From: Chloroflexota bacterium
GTDB taxonomy: Bacteria > Chloroflexota > Anaerolineae > 4572-78 > J111
NCBI GenBank assembly: GCA_016860845.1
Contig: BOKF01000001.1
Coordinates: 186,001-250,000, forward strand
DNA length: 64,000 bases
Direction: 5' to 3'
The notes beneath the pieces were generated by a model, which saw nothing but the letters and a program-made list of their open reading frames with translations, had not been told where the DNA came from and did not search any database. The translations under genes were made by a program, and so were the position numbers. Positions 1-7,533 of this stretch are shown here, piece by piece (the first letter of the stretch is position 1; the number at the start of each line of letters is the position of its first letter).

Positions 1-10
1 GTAATACTGC

Positions 11-70
11 TGGAAGAATGTAAGGCTGGAGGGCTGGACCAAGCGGTATCCAATCTTCCAGCCTTCCTTT
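11..70. repeat. imperfect hairpin repeat (GGCTGGA/TCCAGCC family)
   Basis: An inverted arrangement of AAGGCTGGA (22-30) and TCCAGCCTT (57-65) with extra partial copies. The same vocabulary (GGCTGGA, TCCAGCC, CTTCC) returns at 21823-21960 and inside the GT39-like gene near 18550. It lies beyond the 3' end of the Nudix gene and could act as a transcript end, but no U-tract follows. Confidence 0.6.
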
Positions 71-115
71 TACGCTACCGAATTTGCTCGTCAAAGGCTA
101 TAAGGGCTGTGGCGA

Positions 116-595
116 CTACCCGTTCAAAGCAAGCGGCTGAGGGGGTGGACCGTTTTGGAGCAAAGCCTGGAGTAGCTTGCTTAACCCTCTGGGGGCAAAG
201 GCTTCCGGGGACTGCTCGATGTCGGCCGCTCGCCACCAGCGGAAGCCACCAAAAGCCATGCGCTCGACTTCATCAGGTAAGTGTTGGGGCGTTGGCTCAA
301 AGTGAGCGACCCTGATCAGGTAATACCTTTCCTTTTGCAGAATAGCTCTACCATCCCAATTGAAGAGATGTTCCCTGTACCAGACCTCCGGACCGATCTC
401 AAAATCGGCCAGGCCGGTCTCCTCAAAAATCTCGCGCCTGAGGCTGGCGGTGGGAGACTCGTCGGGGTCTATGCCGCCGCCCGGCGTCAGCCAGAAGGAA
501 CGCTGCGATTGGGGTTCAATAATCTTGATCAGCAGTAGTTCTTCTTCCGGGCTGACGAGTAGCGCGCGCACGGCCTGGCGTTCAATCACTGGCAT
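116..595 (-). CDS. Nudix hydrolase
   Basis: A protein of about 159 residues with a complete Nudix box (G-x5-E-x7-R-E-I-F-E-E-T-G-L, about residues 40-62), the metal-binding signature of enzymes that hydrolyse nucleoside diphosphates linked to another moiety. The substrate cannot be read from the sequence. The frame opens at 658, but I prefer the ATG at 595 (MPVIERQ): it begins just before the first beta strand, has GGAG nearby, and avoids overlapping the upstream reductase gene that ends at 622. Probably co-transcribed with that gene. Family assignment is firm; specificity is unknown. Confidence 0.88.
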   Translation of the reverse strand: MPVIERQAVRALLVSPEEELLLIKIIEPQSQRSFWLTPGGGIDPDESPTASLRREIFEETGLADFEIGPEVWYREHLFNWDGRAILQKERYYLIRVAHFEPTPQHLPDEVERMAFGGFRWWRAADIEQSPEAFAPRGLSKLLQALLQNGPPPQPLALNG

Positions 596-621
596 TTCTC
601 CACTTGGGGAATTAAAAGAAT

Positions 622-1479
622 TCAAGTGGCAAAACACGCTGCCAGCGCTTCTTGCCACGGCCTCAACTCGATACCCAATTCCGCGCCCCGGGTATTAGCC
701 AGAGGCGTGAAGGGCGGCACAGTCGAAGGGCGGGGGTAATCGGCCAGGGTGATCGGCTCGATGGGAATATGCTCGCGGCCGCTGAGACGGAGGATTTCTT
801 TGGCAAATTCGTAGCGGGAGCAGTAGCCGGCGTTGGTAAAATGGTAAATCCCGTAGGCTCGCGTTTTGATCAGCCTGGCAACGGCCTCGGCCAGATCAGG
901 AGCGTAGGTAGGGTTGCTGACTTCATCGGCGACCACACGCAAGGGTTTACCGGCGTCCGCTGCGGCGATGATTTTGGCCGGGAAATTGTTACCTCCCGGC
1001 GAAAAAACCCAGGCCGTGCGCACAATGTACAACCCGGTTTTGAGGTAGCGAGCGGCCATCTGCTCGCCGGTGCGCTTGGAGCTGGCGTAGGGGTTGATCG
1101 GGTTGGGCCGGTCATCTTCCCGATAGGGCTGGTCAGCCCGGCCATCGAACACCTCATTGGTGGAGATGTAAACCATCTCGGCGTTGCAGCGCAGGCAGGC
1201 ATGGGCCACATTCTGCGTGCCAAAAGCATTGATCTTATAAGCGGCATCAGGGTCGGCGGCGCAGCCGTCCACATTGGTCATGGCGGCGCAGTGAATGATC
1301 AATTCCGGCCTGAGCGCGGATAACTGCTGGACGATAGCGTGGTCGGCCACATCAAATTGGGTGTTTTGATCGGTGGGGTCAAATTCAGGAATTTGGAGGA
1401 TGTGCAAACCCTGATCAGTCAAGACTTTTTGCAGCGCCCGGCCCACCTGGCCCGAGGCGCCGGTAATAATAACCCGCAT
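622..1479 (-). CDS. rfbD: dTDP-4-dehydrorhamnose reductase-like SDR (RmlD family)
   Basis: 285 residues, the usual RmlD length. The N-terminal Rossmann motif GASGQVG is at residues 7-13, STNEVFDG (the family STDYVFDG) near 106-113, and the catalytic Y131-x3-K135 pair lies in NPYASSK. Members reduce dTDP-4-keto-L-rhamnose to dTDP-L-rhamnose for cell-surface polysaccharide. The other rml genes are absent here, so a related sugar-nucleotide reductase or MAT2B-like role is possible. Start ATG 1479. It precedes the Nudix gene on the same strand. Confidence 0.8.
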   Translation of the reverse strand: MRVIITGASGQVGRALQKVLTDQGLHILQIPEFDPTDQNTQFDVADHAIVQQLSALRPELIIHCAAMTNVDGCAADPDAAYKINAFGTQNVAHACLRCNAEMVYISTNEVFDGRADQPYREDDRPNPINPYASSKRTGEQMAARYLKTGLYIVRTAWVFSPGGNNFPAKIIAAADAGKPLRVVADEVSNPTYAPDLAEAVARLIKTRAYGIYHFTNAGYCSRYEFAKEILRLSGREHIPIEPITLADYPRPSTVPPFTPLANTRGAELGIELRPWQEALAACFAT

Positions 1480-1494
1480 AAGTTACCTCTTGTG

Positions 1495-1572
1495 ATAGGT
1501 GATAGGTGAGGCGAGGACGCGAGGAAGCGATTAAGCAGCTTTCTTCGTCGCCTCGCCTCTTCGCCTCACGCC
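1495..1572. repeat. hairpin repeat (GGCGAGG/CCTCGCC family)
   Basis: Two tandem GTGATAG units lead into GTGAGGCGAGG..., which is mirrored by CGCCTCGCC...CGCCTCAC about 40 bases later. It occupies almost the whole gap between the phosphodiesterase and reductase genes. Confidence 0.6.
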
Positions 1573-1573
1573 T

Positions 1574-3349
1574 CTATAAATGCAACCCCGGCAAAGCATC
1601 CGATTTGGCCCGGGCGCGACTCTCATCCAGACGGCGGCGAGTCAGATTGATAAACAAGTTCAAGGTCATGATCGGCCAGGGAAGAAGGATGCCCAAAATG
1701 GCGGCAATCATCGTCTCCAGCAGGGCGGTAATCTGCCAGAAGGCAGGCAGAATGGCCGGTAAATACCAGGTGACCGTTAAGCCGTTTTGCCAAAAGGCCC
1801 AAAAGAGCGGCAGAGCAAAAATAAAAGTGACCAGCAGGCCGAAGCCGTAGCCGGTGCTCAACAGGGTCAGCCAGTCCTCTTCCCGAGCCAGCATCAGCAT
1901 AATCAGCACCAACCCGCCGCCGGCCAGCAGACTGACGGCAGTGCGGCGGGCAATGTCAAACGGCCATGCGGAAAAATCTCTCAGCGCGCTGACCGAGTAG
2001 CTGTGTCCCTGAAGTTGGTACAGCACGTGATACAAGCCCACCGTCAGCAGGGCGGCAATCAAAATGGAGCCAGCCTGCATCCCCCGCCGCCGCCACATCG
2101 CCATGAACCAAACCAGCAGAATCAACAGAGCGATGATAAGCCGCAGCCACTGCCCCGTAGCAACCTGGCGATGCCGGGCGGCCAGGATAAAGGTATCAGC
2201 TTCTTGTTGGGTCAATAAAGCCAACTGAAAAGCTCCGCTGATGTTACCGGCCGTCAGGGCTGACTGAGCGCGCTCCAAACCGGCCGGGATAGTTTCTGGC
2301 AGGGCAGCCGGCAGGCCCTCAATCTGGCTGACGTAGGCTTGAGCCAGAGGCAGGCGCTGCTGGGCCAGGGCAAGTTGGGCCAGGGCCTGACTTCGTTCAT
2401 CCAGGCGCAGCAGTTCAAACAAAATTCGACCCTGGCTGGCCGTAGGGATTCCCAAACCGAGCAGAGTAGCAATCGTAGGGGCAATATCCGTTTGGTGGAT
2501 GTCGCTGTAGCTGCCGGGTACAACACTCTCACCGATGACCACCAGCGGCTGCCAGACCACCTCAACTTCGCTGCCGCCATGGCCGCCATCAGGGATATGG
2601 CCGTGATCGGCCAGCACCATGAGGGTTGAACGGCTAAGGTCCATGGCCTGGCTGATTTGCCCCAGGTAGGCGTCAACCTGCCGGGCGGCCTGGAGGTAAG
2701 CTTCGCTCCCTGCGCCAAGATTTTGGCCGGCCAGGTCTACCTGGGTAAAATGGACAAGCGCCAGTTGGACCTCGTCATTGGTTACAACCGGCAGGGCAGC
2801 TTCCATGATAGCCGCATCGGCTTCGGGGCCAGATTGGGCGGCAAAATAGGTGTAATCGAGCTGATTGCGCGGGATCAGTCGCCGCCACGTGGCTGCACCC
2901 AGCAGCGCCGTTTGCAATCCGGCGTCGTGAGCGCGAGCGAAAATTGTATCAACCGCCAGGGGACGCAAATCTTCTACGGGCAGGTCTACCGGGGGAGCAT
3001 CGTTGGTTTCTGGCGGAGCGCCGGTAAGCAGCGTAGCCCAGGCCGTTTGTGAGTACGTCGGCGGGGTGCTTTCTACGGCCATGTCTGCCCCGGCTTGCCG
3101 CAGTTGTTCAAGGGCGGGCAACCCTAACCCCAGCGAGGCATCGTAACCTAAGCCGCTGATCAGCACGACCACCACTTTGGCGCTCTGAGGGGCCAACGCA
3201 GGTTGGGGAGACAGGGCGGCCTCCCCCAGCGGAGACCGATAATTTTGGATCGAAGTAAAAAAGGCTTTGCCCCACCAGGCTGTCCCGATAATAACTCCAG
3301 CCAAAACGAGCAGGCTCAGGCCAATAGAAACGTATTTTTTCTGCGTCAT
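1574..3349 (-). CDS. membrane-anchored alkaline phosphatase-superfamily phosphodiesterase
   Basis: 591 residues. Residues about 8-28 form a TM anchor or uncleaved signal. The body (about 55-330) has the type I phosphodiesterase/AlkP fold: VVVLISGLG metal strand, nucleophile region SQTAWATLLTG, and metal ligands in LADHGHIPDGGHGG. The C-terminal 200 residues hold about five hydrophobic segments (from WLRLIIALLILLVW onward), so the catalytic domain faces outward on a polytopic tail. It probably acts on a phospho-substrate in the envelope; the substrate is unknown. An extended -10 (TGGTATAAT) ends 8 bases before the ATG, so the mRNA may be nearly leaderless. Confidence 0.82.
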   Translation of the reverse strand: MTQKKYVSIGLSLLVLAGVIIGTAWWGKAFFTSIQNYRSPLGEAALSPQPALAPQSAKVVVVLISGLGYDASLGLGLPALEQLRQAGADMAVESTPPTYSQTAWATLLTGAPPETNDAPPVDLPVEDLRPLAVDTIFARAHDAGLQTALLGAATWRRLIPRNQLDYTYFAAQSGPEADAAIMEAALPVVTNDEVQLALVHFTQVDLAGQNLGAGSEAYLQAARQVDAYLGQISQAMDLSRSTLMVLADHGHIPDGGHGGSEVEVVWQPLVVIGESVVPGSYSDIHQTDIAPTIATLLGLGIPTASQGRILFELLRLDERSQALAQLALAQQRLPLAQAYVSQIEGLPAALPETIPAGLERAQSALTAGNISGAFQLALLTQQEADTFILAARHRQVATGQWLRLIIALLILLVWFMAMWRRRGMQAGSILIAALLTVGLYHVLYQLQGHSYSVSALRDFSAWPFDIARRTAVSLLAGGGLVLIMLMLAREEDWLTLLSTGYGFGLLVTFIFALPLFWAFWQNGLTVTWYLPAILPAFWQITALLETMIAAILGILLPWPIMTLNLFINLTRRRLDESRARAKSDALPGLHL

Positions 3350-3357
3350 CGAGGCAG

Positions 3358-3363
3358 ATTATA
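3358..3363 (-). promoter_or_regulatory. extended -10 promoter for the phosphodiesterase gene
   Basis: On the minus strand, TGG-TATAAT ends 8 bases before the ATG at 3349. No convincing -35 is visible, which fits an extended -10 promoter. The expected start site lies at or within a few bases of the ATG. Confidence 0.5.
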
Positions 3364-3600
3364 CCAGCTTTTTGTAAAAAGGATAACCGTTACGAGTCAG
3401 GTTTATATTTTTGTGGATTCTTTGAAAAACGTGTAACATATGATCTTTAGCGCAGTCGTCAGGCTGGTTATTGTAAAAAATGGGAACTTTTACAAAGCCG
3501 CCCTATTTTGTGTTTACCCCGACTGTGCCAGAGAAAGAAGGAGAGATGTATTCGGTTGAGGGGAGTTTTCCTCTGCAACCCAAGGATGATGGGAACATTT

Positions 3601-6600
3601 ATGAACAATATAGAAGAATTAGAAAATCGCTATCAACGTTTGTATGGCGACTTTCAAGCCGGCAAAATTGATGAAGCAGTGTTCATTGCCGAGGTGGACA
3701 AGCTGCAATTTCAAGATAGCCGGGGTCGCTACTGGATGATGGGCGCGCAGAGTGGCGCGTGGCATTATTATGATGGTCAGACCTGGCACCAGGCTGACCC
3801 CCGAGACGCCGATAACCTCCCCTTTGTAGATGAGCAGGGTCGCTACTGGCAGCGGGGCGCCAAGAGCGGCGACTGGTATTACTATAACCCCGAAACCAAA
3901 GAGTGGGTCAAACCCAGCCCTACCGGCGACTCCCGCCCCACCCCGGTTGTGGGCCGGGGGGAAAGCCAAAACAGATGGGCCGACACCAGCTCGATACCTG
4001 CTCAATCCCAACCCTATCAATCTCACCTGTACCCTCAAAACGCCGATAACGGGCCTCAATTCGACGGCGAACTATTCCAGGATGATGAGGGTCGCTACTG
4101 GGCCATCGGGACCAAAACCGGCCAGTGGTATTTCTACGATCATGCGGGCTGGCATCCGGCGCATGAATTTCAGCCGGGCGGCGCTCAGTACCAGCAGCAA
4201 CCGCAATCCTATCAGCCTTACTATGCTCAATCGCCCCAGGCGCCGTATCAAGCGCAGCAGCCGTGGGGGGCATCTGCTTATGGGGTCCCTCCGTATCAAG
4301 CGCAGGGACCGCAGGCTTATGCTTACCCGCCGCAGCAACCGGCTTATCAACAGCCGGTCCCTGGGCAGGAGGTTCAGCCCGGCCAGCCAGCTCAGGGATA
4401 TGCCAGCCCATTTCAACCGCAGCCGGCGACTGCCCCTAGCGGCGACACTGGTCCAACGCCAATGCCGGCCCCTCCCGGTGGTGGGTCTCAATCCGGCTCC
4501 TGGTTTTACTTTGATGGTAAACAGTGGCTGAAATATGCGTCGGGCGAGCCTGCTGAAACGCCGCCGCCCGATGCCAAAATGGTGATAGATCAGGAATCAA
4601 AAGCTGCGCCGGAACCAAAAGTTAAAGACGAGCCAAAAGGCGAAGCAGTCGTAGCCGAGCTTTTTGAAAGTGACGAGCCTCCTGTAGAAGTGGTTGATGT
4701 TGAGGTCATCACCGTTCTCGAGGCCGAGCCGGACGAGGATGAGGAACCGGCGCCCAAGCCGGTCAAGGCTGCCAGTAAGGCCAAAGAGCCGGTTTCAGCT
4801 CCGCCGTTAGCCGATGTTGACGAGATCAAACCCCGGCGACCCCGGCAGCCGTCAGACTCCATGCGGACCCGCCCTGCGCCAGGTGAGCCTCAACAACAGC
4901 TCAGAGATCGAATCCCTACCGACCCCGGCCATCCGGTTGCCCCGCGACGCCGCGAGTCGGCTCACGATCCGACTATCATTATCCCGACCGGAGCCGCTGC
5001 TTCTCCAAGGGCCAGCCGCCCGGTTCCGGTGCAGCAACAGCAGCCCCGTCGTGCTCGTGAAAACACCCTGCCCATGGAACCCGTTCCGGCTCAAGCCGGC
5101 GCTGCCAGACCAACCCCTGACCGCCAAGCTGTTACCCAACCCCTGCCCGTGGCTAGCCGTGTCCAGCGGGCTGAAACCGGACCGATGAGAGCACCTGCAG
5201 TCGCCAAAGAACCTACCCAGCCCAATCCGGTAGCCACTCCAATCCCGGCCAGCCAAGCGGCGGCATCTGCCCAGCCCAAAAAGTCTCGCCACACCTTTGG
5301 CGATGTTTTACGCGCTTTTCCCAGCACTGTCTGGACTTTTGCCGGCGGGTTAATTGTCCTGGTTATCTTTGCGGCGGTGATTATCGGCGCTTATCTGCTG
5401 CTTAACGGCAATAATCCCAGTGTGGGCGGTGTAGCAGTTGTTCAAAGCCCGACGCCGACACTGGATGCCGGCCCGCCCGACGCCACGCCGACCCTCGGCC
5501 CCACCCCAACGACCTCGCCAGAACCCGTCACTACCCCGACTCCAGCGGAGATGACAACCTTTAGCAGTTCTGCCTTGGGCTTTACACTGGATTATCCGGA
5601 AGACTGGCAGAAAAAAGAGGCCGACCAACAGGTTATCTTCTCACCCTCGAAAGATGGCCTGGCCCCGGCTAACCTTAAGGATACGGCCCTGTGGATTGGT
5701 ATCCCGGCCGGCAACAAATCGGCTATTGCCGACCTGCTGACCGATGCTTTATCCGGTTTTCCTGGCGATGCCGAAACCTTGAATGAAGGAACCATTAGTA
5801 TCGCCTCGCAAACCTGGACCTCGACCCAAATCAGGTATAAAGACGATAATTTGGGCGGCCAGGGCATTGCGACCATAGCTGTGACCAGCAAAGACGATAC
5901 CGGTTACTACCTGGTAGCGGCGGCTCCGGCTGAAAAGTGGAATTCGACCCAACCCGTATTTCAGGAAATGATCAACAGCTTCCGCTTCTCCAAAAAAGGG
6001 ACAGCCTTGGCCCAAGCACCGGCCGACAAAACACCTTCGAGCAGCAGCGCCATTACGGCTACTGCCGAGATAACCGGCACCGTGACAGCCGCCAAAGCGA
6101 CAACTCCGGCTGCTACCACCTCGGCTGGGGGAGCCAAGGCAACAGCCGCGCCCAAATCCACCCCAACCCCCAAAGCGACCGCGACGCCGCTGGTTTATGC
6201 CGTTCAATCGGGTGATACGTTGCTGGCGATCTCGCTCAAATTCGGCGTGAGTGTGGATGACCTGGCCGCCAAAAATGACATCACCGACCCCGGAAAATTG
6301 AGCCTGGGCCAAGAATTAATTATTCCTTTTACGGCGGAACAATTAGAGGCACACAATAGCGGCGGTAATCCTGCGCCGGCGGCAAACTCCGCCGCGCCTA
6401 GCCAGAGCGAGTCGGCTGTTGCCTCTGCGGCCATTACCACTACGACGACAGCCACCACTACGTCTACCCAAGCAGAGGCTGCTGCCGCTCCGGCGGCCCA
6501 GGCAACCAAACCTGCCGCGTCTGGTGCTGCTGCTGCGGTGAGTGGGCGGATCGTTTATGCGGCGTTCAACCCCGGCACCAACACCTTTGATCTGTGGCTG

Positions 6601-7374
6601 GCAGATGTAGCCACGGGCGAGCAGACCGGCATTGCCAGCAGCGCCAGCCAACCGGCTTTCAATAAGGATGGCAGCCTCCTGGCTTATCGCTCCTGGCAGA
6701 TTGATACCCGAGGTATTTTCTTTAGAGACTTTATCGGGGGACGCGGCGGGCAGGTGACTCGCTTTGTGGAGGATGGCTTGCCGACCTGGGCCCCCGACGG
6801 CATCTCATTTGCCTTTGCTACCCGGCGCGAAGGAGATCGGGTACCGCGCATCTACCGGGGCGACCAGTTGGGAAAGGGAGACTTCTCTATCGGTTTCCAG
6901 GGCGAATATCCGGCGACGCTGCCTGATGGCCGTCTGGTGGTGCGTGGCTGCCTGCCCTCGGGGGATTGCGGCACGTTTATTGTTGGCCCCAATGGCGGCG
7001 GCGAAACCAAGATTAGCAGTGAACGGAGTGACACGGCTCCGGCCCCCTCGCCTGATGGCAGCAAAATCGCCTTTATGTCCTCAGGCCGGGGTGCGACCAA
7101 CTGGGAAATTTGGGTCATGGATACAAATGGGAGCAATCCGCGCCGCCTGACCGATAACGGCAACAATGACGGCCTGCCTACCTGGTCGCCTGACGGCAAA
7201 AGCATCGCCTATGTTTCGGATGCCGGGGGGGTCTGGGCGATTTGGGTAATGAACGCAGATGGCAGCAATCAACGCAAGTTGTTTGATATGAAAGGCACAC
7301 CGGATGGTTATGTTCTGCTTGACAAAGATAATTCCAAGGGCTGGTTGGAAGAACGCATCTCCTGGGCGCCTTAA
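3601..7374 (+). CDS. multidomain membrane protein: GRYW repeats, TM, LysM, beta-propeller
   Basis: 1257 residues from ATG 3601. The frame is open from 3508, but the first 31 codons look non-coding and MNNIEELENRYQRLY is a natural helix start. Three cytoplasmic repeats of the form D-x2-GRYWxxGxxxGxWYYY are followed by a degenerate fourth, a long Pro/Gln then acidic disordered stretch, and a TM helix at about residues 576-601 (TVWTFAGGLIVLVIFAAVII). Outside the membrane come a Thr-Pro linker, a PsbP-like LDYPEDW domain (about 658-800), a LysM (YAVQSGDTLLAISLKFGV, about 867-911) and a PD40/TolB-type propeller (about 980-1257; two SPDG blades). It probably senses or binds the cell wall. Its end (WLEERISWAP) matches the kinase next door. 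Confidence 0.8.
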   Translation: MNNIEELENRYQRLYGDFQAGKIDEAVFIAEVDKLQFQDSRGRYWMMGAQSGAWHYYDGQTWHQADPRDADNLPFVDEQGRYWQRGAKSGDWYYYNPETKEWVKPSPTGDSRPTPVVGRGESQNRWADTSSIPAQSQPYQSHLYPQNADNGPQFDGELFQDDEGRYWAIGTKTGQWYFYDHAGWHPAHEFQPGGAQYQQQPQSYQPYYAQSPQAPYQAQQPWGASAYGVPPYQAQGPQAYAYPPQQPAYQQPVPGQEVQPGQPAQGYASPFQPQPATAPSGDTGPTPMPAPPGGGSQSGSWFYFDGKQWLKYASGEPAETPPPDAKMVIDQESKAAPEPKVKDEPKGEAVVAELFESDEPPVEVVDVEVITVLEAEPDEDEEPAPKPVKAASKAKEPVSAPPLADVDEIKPRRPRQPSDSMRTRPAPGEPQQQLRDRIPTDPGHPVAPRRRESAHDPTIIIPTGAAASPRASRPVPVQQQQPRRARENTLPMEPVPAQAGAARPTPDRQAVTQPLPVASRVQRAETGPMRAPAVAKEPTQPNPVATPIPASQAAASAQPKKSRHTFGDVLRAFPSTVWTFAGGLIVLVIFAAVIIGAYLLLNGNNPSVGGVAVVQSPTPTLDAGPPDATPTLGPTPTTSPEPVTTPTPAEMTTFSSSALGFTLDYPEDWQKKEADQQVIFSPSKDGLAPANLKDTALWIGIPAGNKSAIADLLTDALSGFPGDAETLNEGTISIASQTWTSTQIRYKDDNLGGQGIATIAVTSKDDTGYYLVAAAPAEKWNSTQPVFQEMINSFRFSKKGTALAQAPADKTPSSSSAITATAEITGTVTAAKATTPAATTSAGGAKATAAPKSTPTPKATATPLVYAVQSGDTLLAISLKFGVSVDDLAAKNDITDPGKLSLGQELIIPFTAEQLEAHNSGGNPAPAANSAAPSQSESAVASAAITTTTTATTTSTQAEAAAAPAAQATKPAASGAAAAVSGRIVYAAFNPGTNTFDLWLADVATGEQTGIASSASQPAFNKDGSLLAYRSWQIDTRGIFFRDFIGGRGGQVTRFVEDGLPTWAPDGISFAFATRREGDRVPRIYRGDQLGKGDFSIGFQGEYPATLPDGRLVVRGCLPSGDCGTFIVGPNGGGETKISSERSDTAPAPSPDGSKIAFMSSGRGATNWEIWVMDTNGSNPRRLTDNGNNDGLPTWSPDGKSIAYVSDAGGVWAIWVMNADGSNQRKLFDMKGTPDGYVLLDKDNSKGWLEERISWAP

Positions 7375-7421
7375 GCCTGAATTCAATAAGCTTCAATAAA
7401 GAAAAGAGCAGCATAAAATGC

Positions 7422-7446
7422 AGGGGCAGGTCTTAGACCTGCCCCT
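7422..7446. terminator. perfect 11-bp stem hairpin after the 1257-residue protein gene
   Basis: AGGGGCAGGTC, loop TTA, GACCTGCCCCT: a perfect 11-bp stem with a 3-base loop, 48 bases after the stop. No run of T follows on the plus strand, so it may be an interspersed palindromic repeat that works as a barrier rather than a classical intrinsic terminator. Confidence 0.6.
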
Positions 7447-7471
7447 ATTGTGTTCCCTCCCAATTGTCTTA

Positions 7472-7500
7472 TTGACGCATCCCTGGCGGAATGTTATAAT
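7472..7500 (+). promoter_or_regulatory. sigma70-type promoter of the Ser/Thr kinase gene
   Basis: TTGACG (7472-7477), 17-bp spacer, TATAAT (7495-7500). The start codon follows at 7534, giving a leader of about 25 bases with AGGT as a weak ribosome site. Confidence 0.8.
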
Positions 7501-7533
7501 GCGCATATCCTTTGTTAAACTCGCAGGTAAAGC

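Noticed and set aside
3422..3444. TTGAAA and TATGAT as a promoter for the 1257-residue protein
   Set aside because: Only 11 bases separate them, too few for a sigma70 promoter.
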